NCBI GenBank assembly: GCA_037013685.1
Contig: CM072899.1
Location: 11,512,479 to 11,576,478 of the forward strand
Length of the DNA stretch: 64,000 bases
Direction: 5' to 3'
Source: Acridotheres tristis
Lineage: Eukaryota > Chordata > Aves > Passeriformes > Sturnidae
Shown: in pieces, positions 11,696-25,300 of the stretch
How positions within the stretch are numbered: the stretch's first letter is position 1
How the letters are laid out: the number at the start of each line of letters is the position of its first letter
Position numbers and translations under genes: made by a program
The notes under the pieces: generated by a model
What the model saw: the letters and a program-made list of their open reading frames with translations, nothing else
Database searches by the model: none
Told to the model about the DNA's origin: nothing

Positions 11696-14600
11696 CAGCA
11701 GGGCCTGAAAGGAGGATGATTATTAGGAAACCTGGGGTTGATGACATTTGGCTGAACTCTGCTGGCTCTGCAGTCAGTGTGCAGAAGAAACAGGACTACA
11801 GCTGGGTTGATGTGGGCAACCAAGGGGCTGGTCTGTGCACCCCTGCCTGCCCAAATGGGCTCTGTCGTGGCCTGAAGGTAAGAGTTAACTGAGTCCCTGC
11901 ACTGCAGCCTTCAGATGTATGGATAGGAAGCCTTTAAGTAGCTCTGTGTCTCTCAGTTACATACATGTTCTGCTTGTACATCAGTGCAGATGATGTGTAT
12001 TTTTAAAGAATGCAATGTGCTTCCACCAATTACTTAGAACAAATGTGTTACAGTATTTGCAAAAACTGTACAAGCCAACATTATATATGTGTGTGTTTCC
12101 AGTTACGCTAGAAAACGATGCAGGAGAAAATATTTGGGCTGCAGATCACACTCATATCAGTTGCCATGGGAATAAAAGAAATACTGGGAATTGAGGGAAT
12201 CCTTTAAACTACAGGAGTTTTTAAACTGAGGTCTTATTTGACTGTTTATTTAGGCCCTACATTAAGACAAAACTGTGTGTTTAGCCAGCTCCTCCTGCTG
12301 GACCCAGAGCAACTATTAGGGCTTATTTCCATAGAAATATTGCTGATCCTGGCCCCAGAACAGAGCAGAAGGAGGTCTGGGAGAGCTGCTGTGCTTAGTG
12401 GCCCTGGGCTCACTCTGCAGCCAGGGGCTCGAGCAGCCCCCTTGCAGTTCAGCACAGAGAGGCCAGCTTTATGTCTGCATGGTAAAGCTGCTGCCAGTGG
12501 TTTGGCAATGCTGCAGTATTTTTCTGCTCCAGGCTTTGTTCCTGGGTATGTCTCTTGAGTTTGGAGAGACCAAAATGGTACCCCTTTGGTCTGGAAACTC
12601 TGACTTGATCTGGCCAGCATGGGAGCAATGTGATGCAGCTTACAGTATGGGAACTGTCTCACTGCTGGGAAAAGTCACTGAAAGGTCTGCTGGTTAATTA
12701 GCAGGGGGATTGTAAATAGCTAAAACCTGACTGAATTCCTCTGTCAGCTCAGGACAGGATCCTTCTGCCACTCCTCTTCCTGTTTCTTCTCTCTTTAACC
12801 TCAATTGGTTATTCTGGAGATCGTTTTTCCTCTCACGGCTTCTGCTCCAGTCACTACTATGGCTCACTGTGGCTGTTATTTGTTTGTTCCCTCTAGGAAA
12901 AGAAGAAACTCAGTTCTGTGGAAGAACAGTATTCTCTGTCTCCTTCACACCCTTTGTAATTTTTCCCTTTCCCAGGGAAAGGCTGAGAGCAGGCGCAGCC
13001 TGTCCAGTGCTGCTTGACTTGGATGCTGCTGTCCTCTCTTTCTCCAGCTGATGGAAAGCCCTTGAGGCAGATCTGCCTTGGCTGTGGCTCAATCACATAA
13101 CTTTTCTGAGCTAATCTGCCTGTGTACTTATGGCTTCACAGAGCCTGGTGCAGGTTCCTCATCCAGCCAACAACCACAGCCCATTGCATACTGGATTAGA
13201 GATACCTTGGTGATGTCTTCATCTGCCATCATTGACCAGTGCACAGGGCCACATCACTGGAGTAGGGAATAGGACACTTCTTCACCCAAGCCTCCAGACA
13301 CTAAGGTCATAAGGTCAACAAACCTTCTAGAAGGTTTATTTTCTTCTTCTTAAGACATTTCCAAAAGCCCCTGGAGGAAACCTGTGTTGGTATAGGTGGT
13401 GCACCCTGGGTGAAAATGTGTCAGAACATCACCTAACAACTGTGTCTTCCTTTGATAAAAAGAAGGGATTTCTTATCTTTCACATAAAGAGATTTTCCCT
13501 ATGTGCCAACCCAATCCCTTCCAATTGCATGAGCTCAGAAATTGTCCCAAATGCAGTCTAAAAGTAAGGTGGAAGCAGGCATCAGTAACTGTGTGGAGAG
13601 GGAAGCTATCTCAAGCCAAGGGTCCAGTGCCCACACCAGACTCCATTGGCCTCAACAGAGAGGCTTGTGTGAGCAGCACTGGCAGCACCAGACCCCTGGC
13701 AGGGTGTGAGCTGTGGGCTGGGAGGACTTTGCAATGATGAGAAGAGGAGTGTGGGAAGAGAAAAGGGAAGAGCAGTTTGTTTTAGAGATACTGTCCACAG
13801 TGCTGATTCACTGGGCTAATCGGATCTTGGTGGCATTTTTCCTCTGGTATCTGCTCCGTGCGTCTGTCACTGTTTTTGAGAATTTATCTTTCTCATCAGA
13901 GCTTGGGGTTTTTGTTGGGTTTTTTCCTCTCCTCATCCAATGCCAGTTAGAGGAAAATATTTGAAAACAAGATATATTTTTCTTCATAGCTCTGTTTGGT
14001 AGGTCTGAGCTGTGATGAAGTTTTTCTCTCATTGTTTTCCTAGGAACATGGGTGCCCTATGGGCCTGGGCTCAAACCTTAAGTGACTCTGTTTCTGGAAA
14101 TGTGAGAAGTGGCAGACTGTGATTGAAATGGGCAGCCCTAATAGGTTTGGAGATGGAGAGGAGCACTGTCTTGCCTGGTGCATATCCTCCTAGAGAAATA
14201 GCCTAATGACAAATAGCTGAGAAGTTTTTATTATAGTTCAGGTTCTGTTACAGCTGCTGGAGAGGTTTGAGCAACTCTTGCAGAGTTCCACTGTGTCCTG
14301 TATGGATTGATGTGGTACCATGAGCTAAGCTGAGCTCGTGATGACCAGTGTGCCAAACCCCTGAAATCTGAAGATTTGGCAAAAAAGAGTTCAAGTGTTG
14401 GTTATTATCTGCCAGCTGAAAATTCCCCTCCAACCCCTGTTGTATCTGTTCAGCTGAGCACAGCATGAGAGGGGGGCTGCTTGGGGAGTGCCTGATAAAA
14501 GAACTTTAGCTGTGCAAAGCTCCTTCCATGAGACTTCTCCATAAACATCATCTGTTATGAATTCAGCCTTGCATGATTACAGGCAGACATCTGTGTTGAT

Positions 14601-15337
14601 CATGTGGGTTTTCTGGAGGAAAGGTTTTTAAATATGGAAATGAGTGAAGGTATTTGCACAACCGGTTAGCATCCGTTTCATGTTATTATTGAATATATGT
14701 CTCAGGGAAGTGCTTAGAGACCTTAGGTCAGAGTAGGGCTTCACTGAACAAGGTACAGAATATGCCTGAGGAGATACACCTTGCTACAAATAGCCAGGGC
14801 AGAGAGCTGGGCAGAGGGAGCCCAAGCATGAGGGGTAAGGTGACCTGCTCAGGGCTGCGTGCAAGAACGTAGGAACACACCTGGGCCAGGCTGCAGCTCT
14901 CATGGCTCTGCCCAGTCCTCAAACACTGCTGTGCCCCCAGGCCTATGTGGGCAAATGACTAATAAGAATAGCCCTTTAAATTAGTGATAATATTTCTATA
15001 CGTCTCTCTGTGGTGTTTTCACCATCCTTCTCATGATGTCTGCCTTACACCCTGAGCTTTTGAGAGAGATGCTGGTGGTCTTAAAGATAAAGCATGATGC
15101 TAGTTTTATACCTTTATTGTATTCAGGAACAAGAAGAAAAATGATCATGTTTAAGAAATATCAAAACTCAGTGTGGTCTCAAGAGTGTATATTAGTTAAA
15201 TAAATCAACACATTTGCTTGTATAAATTTGAGAACTTGGGATGAGGCAGTGAAAGGAGATCAAATGAAATTTTAGGTGTAGATGTAGACTGTTCTGACCT
15301 GGTTTTCACAATTTGGTTGAGATTTCGATGTGAGTGA
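11696..15337. other. Non-coding stretch, no gene seen
   Basis: No gene is recognised. Open frames of about 100-138 codons near 12238-12697 overlap on both strands in a slightly GC-richer patch and share no motif with known families. A 'tatatatgtgtgtgt' run near 12084 is the only simple repeat. Elsewhere the sequence is ordinary AT-rich bird DNA. Confidence 0.4.
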
Positions 15338-16029
15338 AAATCAGAATCTTCCTTCTCTACAGCTGATATTGTCTGCATTTCAATTTCTACCATCTTGACC
15401 ACTGTGAATGTAGATCAGTTGAGGGTTATGACCATCATAACAGTATTGCCCAAGGGACTGGTGTGCGACCAACCCCAATCTGTTTCCTGCAGGCAGGTAT
15501 TGAGATAAGGAGTTGAGCCATTAGATCCAGGTACCAAAAATATAGAAATGCCAGTTGGCAGACGTGTCCCACTATCATGGAGTGACCCTTGTGATGGCTC
15601 TGGTTCTGTGAGTAACACCATAGCCCAAAAGGCTGATATGGAGCTGGGAGTAAGCCACAGCCAAGAGTCCTCTCCCATCTCAGGGTGAACATTTCTACTT
15701 CAGATAGCAGGCACGCTGGCAGCAGGACCCCAAACTGAGCTCTAGGAGCATGGGTAGGATGTCATGTGGCTTCAAGAAAACCTGTCCTCAGCTTCTGTTT
15801 CTTTGTCATCATGCAAACCTTCAGAACCTTTCTGTGCTACCAGGATGGCCGTTGGGTATGGTACCACAATGGTAAAATCGTCAAACATCCCACTGTCCAG
15901 AAAGACAAGAAAACAGCATGGGCAAAGGGGCCCATCCTCCACACCCCACTTCCCCTCACGGCTCCTCCACACTCAGGATGTGGCAAGGCTGTCCTGTGTG
16001 ACCAAAAACAGGGCAAAGAACCCTAGTGA
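15338..16029 (+). pseudogene. Possible decayed retrovirus-like or other protein pseudogene
   Basis: One plus frame is open from 15338 to the TGA at 15686 except for a single internal TAA at 15506. It reads like protein, with a stretch containing RRVPLSWSDPCDGSGSVSN near 15560. A second plus frame, out of register with the first, is open at 15766-16026. It has a hydrophobic start followed by the segment YQDGRWVWYHNGKIVKHP. The internal stop and the change of frame show that it is not intact. The position just upstream of an LTR-like stretch suggests the 3' part of an endogenous retrovirus. I cannot name the gene: no reverse-transcriptase, integrase or fusion-peptide motif is visible. Chance open frames remain possible. 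Confidence 0.25.
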
Positions 16030-16565
16030 AAAAGGGAGTTAGGGCTGATTGGTAAGCCAGGCATGGGCACTGAACATCTCTCGAGAGATAAGCCTCTGAT
16101 GCTTGATTCTTTTCAGTCCTTTTGGAGACCGTGATAAGGAGGTGGCAGTTGCTTTGTCAGGGTTACTCACGCTCTTTGTGCAGCATGTTCAGTCGCTGAA
16201 TTTGTTCAGATAAGACAAACATCTAAACTCCATTTCCGGAGACACACACCAGTCTTTGCACTCAGGCAATGGTTATACCAGGGTGGGCTGCTAGAGACAG
16301 GGCTGATGATGAATGCTCATGAGCAAGATGCTCCATTGTAGCTGGTGGTTCTGTGTCTCCTTTGCTTCCCCGGAGGTCCAAAACTGGAGTCTCAAATGGT
16401 CCAATATCTGGGGTACTTGGCAAAGGTGGCCACAAGCATCCCTGCAGTGGAGGGGGAAGTACTTCTGAAAAACTTACCAAAATTCTGTGTGCTTTGGGCT
16501 GAATAAAGCTGGACACTCCCAAAGTCTGGTCACATCCAGACTCGTGTGTGTCCCCTTTGCAGGAT
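16030..16565 (+). mobile_element. LTR-like stretch, 3' end with AATAAA
   Basis: A purine-rich run (gaaaaagggag) just after the stop of the preceding frame could be a polypurine tract. About 470 bases on, AATAAA at 16502-16507 is followed within 60 bases by a GT-rich 'actcgtgtgtgtcccctttg' block ending in 'ca'. That is the usual order of polyadenylation signal and R-U5 end in a retroviral LTR. I do not find a second LTR copy, clean TG...CA ends or a target-site duplication, so the call is weak. Confidence 0.22.
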
Positions 16566-19204
16566 TTGTGAGTCATCAGCCATCAGAAGAAAACTTGTAG
16601 TTAGTGAGTGCTTCAGTTACTGCTGAAAGGCAGCCACGAGGGAATAGAAACATGATTGATTCAAGAGAACAATGTCTAGACACAATTGTTTAGGACAGAC
16701 GGTGCAAGAAAATAATGTAGGCAACTGGAAATCTGCAGGGAATTCTGTAAAGTGTCAGGATGAGATAGATGCCCAAGGTAGAAATCAGTCCAGGTGCTAC
16801 TCAGCACCCTTGCTACAAGAAGTACTGGGACAGCTCCAGTCACTAGAGCTGACTGGAATTCTTTTCCAAACTCTCACACAAAGCAAGAGGTTTGTTTGGG
16901 AAGCAGTCCTGACTAGAAGGAAGAAGCACTCCTCATTCAGTTAACCTTAATTTTTTCAGCTTCTCTGCTTTCTCTAGAGTGCTTCCAAATAACTGCTCAT
17001 CCTGATTTTCAGAGAGCTCAGAGGAGTCTTTCCCTGGACTGATGAACAGAAGTACATCAAATGGCTGAGCTGTCCCTGCAGGAGCAGCAGACTCAGAGCA
17101 GTCCTGCTGCCTGGGCAGTGAGGGTGATGGGAAGCTGTGTCTGTGGGTGTTATATCTTCTATTCTGAGACTTAACATAAAAGGGTAGAGATATAGTTTGT
17201 GTAGAGACTTCTGGGTGAATGACAGCACCATTTGATTTTTTCGTCCTCTCTCTTGAGGAGACGCCTCATGAAACTGCCATCTTACACAGGATCAGTTTAT
17301 AAGCTGAGATGTAAGTAGCAGACAGGTGTTGACTTGTCCTAATCTGGGCTCCTAGCTCTGCTGTTCTGTGCTGAAAATGAATCTACTTTACACGCCTCTT
17401 GGAAGTCCTGGAGGGAGAGGGACTGCCAAAACTTTGAGAACTTGTTTCATTAGTCTATCCAAATCTCCCCTAAGATCTCAATGTGAACAGATTTCACATA
17501 GGGAAAAGATTTTCACAAAAAGTCTTCTCTCCCCTCCTTAAGCAGACTTCATCTGAAGGCCACCAAGGGAGCTGGGGTTCTTTGGCACTCAGAGGATCTG
17601 GTCCACACTGAAAGCACTGTCACCACTGTGTCCCTGGGGGATGTTCCTCCTGGTGACCCTGCACAGTGCTCAGCAGTTGCATCACTTAGGCATCTAATTG
17701 CATTTATAACCCAAGATGCCAGGTATAAGATGCCAATAAATTTTTAAAATCCTATAATGAAAAGGTTATACTATATATTACCAGACCATTGAGGATGCCG
17801 TTCTGTGAGCACAGGGTTATTCAATTAACTGGAATCCAAGCAATTGGTATGGCAGGGTTTTATTGTTTAGTTTGGGTGGGGTTTTTTGGTTTTGTTTGTT
17901 TGTATGTGTTTATTTTTTTGTTTTTGTTTTTTGTTAATTTCTACTACCAGAGCAAGGATTTAAAGTGTTCCTGAATTTCAGTGATGTTTTTGTTCCTTGC
18001 CAGTTGCCCAAATTAAAATATTAGGTCTATGGTATATGCTGGCATCAGCCTGTGTGAGCAGAAACAGCAAATCCTGCCCTGAGAGGTGCTTGTTCTTGGA
18101 GGAATGGATGCACACAGCCCCTCTCTCTTTCCTTGTGTTGTGCTGGATTCTCCTTTACAGGTCACCCAGCAGCACTGTGTGATTTTGTGGATTTCCCAGC
18201 TTTTCCCAGGCTGTTTTCTCCAGGGGCTGGGAGCAGTTTTGGAAAGCAGTGACCTAGTCATGGTCCATGACCAAGTGAATTCATGCTCTCATGGTTCCCA
18301 GTTTTCCCCTGTGTTCTGCTGATGTGCTGTGCAGGACTGGAATAACCCAGCCCGTGTGCAGGCAAACCCACAGAGTTCTGCTGTCCTACAGCAGCATTTC
18401 CAGGCTGGAAATACTTCTCTTGCTTTATCTGAATGTACCTGTCCATGTCTGAGCTGGGATGCACCTGCTGTGTACCTAGTCCATTCAGGCTTCAGTGTCC
18501 TCCTCTTTCCTCACCTTTAATTCCACCTTTGCTGTCCCCATCCCCAGACCAGCTGCCTGCCTCGATGGAAGGGGCTGTGCCCTTCCTGTGGAAGGTACCT
18601 GCCTGCATCAGGGAACTCCAAAAGCTGCCCATGTCCTGAGCAGTGAAACTTTGTTGTTTCAAAGTCACTTTGACCTGAGTGCTGCAGCAAACGTGTACAG
18701 CATCTGCTGCCGCTGTTTCGCATGAGGGAGCTGCAGTCAAATATTAAAAAGGCAGCAAGAGCATTAAATTATTCGGCAATGGAACATTGTCATTCCTCCA
18801 TAAAACTACTTTGACCTGTAGTTTTCTATGGAGTCCATTGCTCTTAAATGTGCAGTGAGAAAGGAAATTAAAAATTAATCTTTATTTCCATCTCAGAAGA
18901 AAACCTTAATTCTCTGCATTGAAATTATACTCATAATCCAGGGTAATAAATTATAGTTTTTAATTGCAGCTAGTCACAGCCAATCAAATGGGAACCTCTC
19001 TCTCTCTCGCTTGCTTTAACTTCCCTATACAGAAGAACTCATGGAGTGCTGGAAAAAATTCACATACATTGACCCAGGCTCTAATATTGTGTGGAATAAG
19101 CCCAGGATGCATTTGAACAGCCAGGTTCTACTCTTGCCTGGCCCCTGTGCCAGTGACCTGAAAGTACCTCATGGGCACCGGCTGCACCAGGCACACAAGC
19201 ACAG
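16566..19204. other. Non-coding; T/G-rich tract 17870-17938
   Basis: No gene is seen. At 17870-17938 the plus strand is almost only T and G ('tttgtttgtttgtatgtgtt' type), a low-complexity tract. A (CT)n run lies near 18998-19010. Open frames around 18013-18740 occur in several frames on both strands of a slightly GC-richer patch and have no recognisable content. Confidence 0.4.
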
Positions 19205-19350
19205 GGAAATGGATAAATTTTACCATTTCCACATGAGGAAGGTGTCGTGTAGGATCTTGTTCAAGGTTATGGAGTGAGTCAGTGTTGAATGAAGAACAAA
19301 ATCTTGATCTTGGTTCACCTGCTTTTGACTTAGAGACAAAGCAGCCTTCC
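19205..19350 (+). repeat. MIR SINE remnant, degenerate
   Basis: The stretch aligns by eye to the MIR core and 3' part: 'ttaccatttccacatgagga', then 'ttcaaggttatggagtgagt', then 'atcttggttcacctgctttt'. These correspond to the MIR order 'attttacagatgaggaa', 'cccaaggtcacacagc' and 'gaacccaggtctgcct'. It is strongly diverged, as expected for an element silent for far longer than birds have existed. Confidence 0.5.
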
Positions 19351-22300
19351 AAGCAGAGAGCAGGAGCCAGGATGCCCTGCTCTGGCCCACTGACCCATGT
19401 TGGTGACCCTCAGGCATCTCGGCTCTGACATCAGAGCTCTTTGACAAAAAAGACAGCTGGTTAAAGCAGATACTTCTTCGTGCTTGGTGTCTGTTGCAAG
19501 TAACCTCTGTGTTCTTTCATAGTACAGTGTGTTGCAGACAAGTGGAGTGTTTCTTGGGATTTGACATCGCTGTATTGCATATGATGAAAGCTACCTTGCA
19601 AATGGGCTTACTGAGGTAAGGCAGCCTTTAGCACAGCCAGGGAGCTGTCTCTGTTCCCAAAAAAATGATGCTCTGCATGAGCCAGCTCTTTCCATTGCTA
19701 CCCCAAAGTGTCTAGCTGAGTGCTTGCACACTTACCACACTGCTGGATCATCCTGTCACCCCAACTCTTGTGTAGTGGCACTTAGCCTGGAGTTGTTGCC
19801 TCTAGGGGCAGCCCTTAAGGTGTATAAATACCTTTGTAGTGCAGGCACTGAAATGTTTGCATAGCATGATTCTCCTGGCAACCAGCCTTGCTGGTTTGTG
19901 ATTTTTTTTTTCCACTCTGTTATACCCCAGACAATGTGATGGACCTGTTCTAACAAGGAGGATTTTAAGGGTGACTTAGCACTCAGCTAGGGAAAGGGAG
20001 AGCCAACAGGAATCCTGGGCCGGAGGGAGAAGTAGTGGTAATGAGAGACTTCTATTCTGACAATCACTCCTAGCTCTTTCCATTTTTCGTTTCCTCAATT
20101 ATAGCAGTATGTGGAAGAATAAACAAGTGAGAAAAAGGATGGAGAAGTGGCTAAAATACCAGGCACAGCTGTGAGAATGAAATGAGGTCCGCCTGACATA
20201 AGAAGCTTGAAGTGGTTATTACCAATATAATCACAGCAAAGGTGTTTGTTACTGATCAGGATTAACCTGGTATGTCTGCAGTCATTGATTTGGAAAAGAC
20301 TGTAAAATCTCTGCTGTGAGTATCTTCACTCTGTGACCATACCTTCTCAGGAGTTCAGTACTGTTAGCTGCTTTGAGAACAGTGGGAGGAAATCCTTATC
20401 CAAGGATGCATGAAAAAGTACAGACAACAAAATCTAATAACATTTTTGTGCAAAATCACTGATGTTCTTGATCAATAGTTCCCAGATTCCAGACAGGAGG
20501 TTTTATGGGGGCCTTATTCTGCACTTTTTAACACTGGCAGTTCCTAGAGATTTTTCAGGTGGACAAAAAGAAGCATTAGCATGGGCAAAACATGCTTTTG
20601 CCATTATAAGAGATTACCACACTCAGAAATTCTGCTGTCCACCTTCCCTCACTGGCAGTGAGCTGCTGTCTATGGGGGATCTCTGTGTGCTCTGCAAAGG
20701 GTCCCAGTGCAAACCAAATGGTGCAAGCCCTTCTCCAGGTGTCTGGCTTTCCTGGCTGGATGATCAGCAGCTCCACATTAGCAGGACAGGCGTGTGCTGC
20801 AGCAGTTGTACAAAAGGTTGATTTACCCACATGAAATTTCGGGAGGAGAAACAAGTGGTGTGAGTGGGAATGACTGCCCTGAGCACCTTGGGCAGAGCTC
20901 CTTCTTGTGCTCAGCTGCCTCAGCCCCAGGACAAGAAAGAAAATTTTAAAAAGAAAGAGAATTAGATAAGGAAATAAATTTTGTCATCCTGGAGTTTTTT
21001 GCCATCTTGACTCTTCCATGCATTTGTTAGAGCTCTCATAGAAATGTGTGTATTGGGAAGGGCTGCTTCTGTCTGAAGCTGTAGAGATGTTGATGATCAG
21101 TTTGCACTGAGCTACCCTGTCCTGCTTTTGCTGTAATCAATGTGCAAGTTTTAGCTAAAGGTAGCTGATGTGTGTTCATGTATGGTAAGCACACTTCTGG
21201 TTTCTCTTATCTGAGCTGCTTTTAAATGTGAAATCTCCCCCTAAGCAGGATTAATCATGGCATAATGAATCAAATTGCTTGGAGGCTTTTTCTGGTGATC
21301 TAGTTGAATTTGGCGGTTAACTTCTTTCCTTTTCTTCTAGTTCTACCAACTGGATTTACCTCTAAGTTATTCTCCTTTCTTGGGGCATTTAAACAGGAGT
21401 CAAAGCTCAACAGCTTTTCTATTCTTTCCTCCTAAAGCAGGAGGAAATTTCCTCACAATTCTTGGTCATTTTTTATTCTATCTTTATTTCCTACTTTCCC
21501 TCCTAGTTTCACACAAATGAAGAAAAAAAATTGTCAAGCCTCTTCTCCTAGGCTGTGAAACTGTAGAACAGCATACTTCCATTGCTGCTGAGGTAAATAA
21601 CACAGTGCCTTATGGTTCATTAAGGTGATTCTTAAATTTTGAATGAGACAGCTTTGTGATGCAGAAAGCTGAGACTGCCAGTTACTCAACCAAAGCCTCT
21701 GCTTCCCAACAGGGAGCAGTCAGGGAGAAAGGAGAACACCCAGTAGACTATGTGTATACAGACAAGGCTCCTTCTGGAAATTAAATGGTTTATCTAAAGT
21801 TATCAGACTGCTAACTGCTTTTTTAAAGAGATACTTCAGGGCTGAGGAAAGAACTGCAGTTCTATTTGTCAAATGCAAAGGAAAAATTATCCTGGAATTT
21901 ATTATCCTATGCTTAATTTCTGTATTTAGCAAAATACTGGAACTAGGATTTATGAAACAAACAAACCTGTTTCCGGAAGATGATGGCAGCTCTATGCCTT
22001 TAGCAGTAGTGGAGGCACAGTAAATGTATCTCACCAGAAAATCTTTTCTTTTATAGGACAATAAAATTAGTGAATGAAAGCAAAAAGAGGTATAATGGAT
22101 CTGGGTTTTAACAAGCATATGAATCAGCATCTCATGAGATCTTACCTGAAAAAAACATCATGGTATTTTGCTGGGAAAATACATGTAGAGAATGAAAGGA
22201 AAATAACAGGAGAGAGAATCTTGTGATCATGGTTGGAGATTTGACTGAGATGGGGTGACCTGGTGCTCAGGGCCTCAGCCAGTGGGTTTAAGTCCTTGCT

Positions 22301-25300
22301 GTGCCATGGATTTTATGAGGGCACATCACTTCCCTTCTGTGTTTTTTTTCACTTCACTTCTTTTCTTGGTTTGCCATCATTAAACGAAAAATGGTACTGT
22401 TGTCCTTCCTGCTTGTGAGAATGATGGCATTTTACATTGAGAGGTTCCATGAACCATGGGCATGCAGACCATGTAACAGTATTGGATTTTTCCACTGCCA
22501 TATGAGCAATTATAACAAGTTATCCATTTTTCATCATTTCATGCACAGGGTGGGCAGATTCTTGATTTGCCTAGGATTGTGTGGGAAGACAATAAAGATT
22601 TATCTGATGTTTGGAAATTTTCTGTAATGACAGAGAGAAAGAAAGGTCTTTTGCTTTTCCTTCATCGTGGAAATGGGTAAGAGGAGCTCTTTAGTGAGGC
22701 TGTGCAATGACAGATCAGACTCATGGCCGTGTCATTTAGTGTTTGCTTGGCTTCCTGGTGATTTGGAATGAAAGGGGATTGGCTTCTCTGTCCCCCTGCA
22801 GCCTGGGGACACTGCTGTTGCTGGGCCCAGAAGCATTTGCTATGCCCACTCCCCTGAACACGTGTGCTACCAGAGAGATTGTCTCTAACGGAGGCTGGGC
22901 TGCTCTTTCTCACACGCTCTTCTGTATCAAACACTTCCCACCTTGAAAACTTCCTTGGTTAACTGCTAATTTCAAAATCATTATTAATGTATTTGCACAG
23001 GGATTTTGGAATTTAATTAGCCTCTTTTGAACTGTTCTCAGAGTGTTTGTCTAGAGAAACAGAAAATCCCTCCATGGCTTGTTTGCTTTCTCCATTCGTT
23101 GGTTTTACTGGAAGGGAAAGATACTGGCTGGCTTTGCAGGCTGCATCCTCCTGCTGCCACTGATGCTGCAGCTGAGGATAAGCCACAGGCTCTGCAGAGG
23201 GAGCTGCTGCTTTTGGGGTGCATCATCCTGGCCACGGGTGGGTTGATGTTGGCAGGCTGGGCTGCTGAGCACGGTAGGACTCAGTGCTGGTGACAAGGGG
23301 CTGTGCAGTGTCCCAGCACACAGCTTGCTCTTAGTCCTGACCCAGGCATCTTCGCACCCAGACAGCCCTGCTGGCTGAACTGGGCATCCATATCCCTCTT
23401 CATTCGTTTCCCTTGGGAAACTCCAAATCCCTGGCTGAGATTTGAATGGATCTCCCTTCCAGAGGCCAATTGGCACAGTGTTATTTTCATCTCGGTTTTT
23501 GAAAGCACCGTGTTCAGGGCAGCGCTTCTGCCACAGCCCATCCAGAACATGTTGCAGGCTGTGCGTGTTCATGTGTGCAAATCTGCAGGTTCTCAGTTTT
23601 CATCTGAAGGCTGGTTTAAGTTGGATTTTCCTCCTTTTGTCTGATGCTGCTTTGAGAAGGCAGGCCGGGCAGAGCAGGACGGGGTTTCTGGTGTTCCCTG
23701 CTGCCGCAGGAGCACGTGCACTCTCCTTCTCTCTGGCAAACCACAGTGGTTATGACCACTGCCTCTGGTAGTGTTGTATTGGTCCCAAATTGAGGAAGGA
23801 TGACTAACTTAATCACTCCATAGTTTTGATTTCTAAAATTAAACAGCCTGCCATATGTGCAACCCTGTTACTATATTTATGCCAGCAGTTAGCAGCGAGC
23901 ACCAGCCAAGCTGGAGGGGCTTTGCAGCTGCAGCTTGTGCCTGTACTGCTGCTGCTGTGAGCACACAGATGTTTCTTTGCCCTTTCCCTAAATGCAGCCC
24001 TAAATGTAGGCATTTCTTCAGTGGAAACAAAAGCACTTGTACTCGTAGAGCTTTCTGGACACTCTTCAGCCATTGCTTTTCAAAGGAGTCCTGGTGCTCC
24101 TTGGTGAACCTCAGCTCTCAAGAATGGGTGGAAGGATTCAGAGACTGGATCAAACCCAGGAGACAGCAAGCCAAAACTGAAGGCTCCAGCCCCAGTGCTC
24201 AGGCAGGGACAGTGAGAGAGCTGCAGTGGCTTCCTTGAGGAAATAGTGGGTGCTCCCCCAAAGAAGGCACCTCAAGGTCCATCCATGGCTCCAGGGGACA
24301 CCTGGCAGCTCGTTCTCCTGGGCTGCCTGAGCTGTTCCGTGAATTAGGGGGTTGAGATGCCTTTCTTCCACCATTTGTTTTGTAGGAGCTCAGTTAGCAC
24401 CATGCAGATTTATTTGGATTCTAGGAGAGAGGAAATAAGATGAATAAGCAGTGGATAAAAGCCAAGGTGAAATGAACTGAAGTGGAAGGAGTGGACCCTT
24501 GTTTTTTGGAGAAGGGCAGACTGAAGGATAAGATGTTTGTTATTATTTTGGTCCAGGCAACATTCCTCTGTGATCTTAGACATGCTGCTTGATTTTGTTT
24601 GCTAGCAGGAAATCTGGCTTGCCTAGCAGAAGGATTAAGAGATGGAATGAATATTTAGCACTAACTAACCAAGAGTGTTTGGGTGAAACTGAAATATTTT
24701 GACATATTAGGTCTGATTTTACCAACTGACTTGGTGACTTATAGGTGCTTTTGTTTGGTGTTGAGCAAGTGTTACTGCAAAGCATTAGCAGCAGTGTTTG
24801 GGTAGGGTTGCATGTGCTTGTTGAGTAGGTGGTAGGAGAGGGTTTGTTTTTCATTTGCTTGGGTTTTTTATTTAAAACAATTGGAATCTTTGGAGATTTC
24901 TTTCTTGGGGAACAGAGCTATATGGATCTGGCATCTGTATGTAATAAAACTAGAGAGTATCTCTGACCCTTAGGGCAATGTCAGATTGAGAAACCTATAT
25001 CAATTAGATCAGAAAAAACCAAACTTTAGTTAAGTTTCTGTGCCTGTTGCACACTCTCCTCTAAGGATGCATGAATGATCTTGGATTACAGAGACACCTC
25101 AGAGCAGTCAGGGTGACCTATGTACATCAAAACCCTGTGTACTAACCTGTCTCTTTTGCAGAGGGGCACTAGTTTTGTACTAACCGTGCAACTTTTGGAT
25201 ATCATCATTTCAGTGTCCATAAACTGTCTAAAGCTAGTGCTTATTTAACTGTTACAGCTGAAAGAGACTTACACACATGGATCAATTTTCATTCCAGAAT

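Noticed and set aside
20462..20821. 119-codon plus-strand frame with several Cys
   Set aside because: Cys spacing fits no zinc-finger or secreted Cys-rich family I know, and the minus strand is open as well.
21720..22130. 136-codon minus-strand frame, and a plus strand faintly recalling a reverse-transcribed element
   Set aside because: No reverse-transcriptase motif, LTR, CR1 tail or target-site duplication could be found on either strand.
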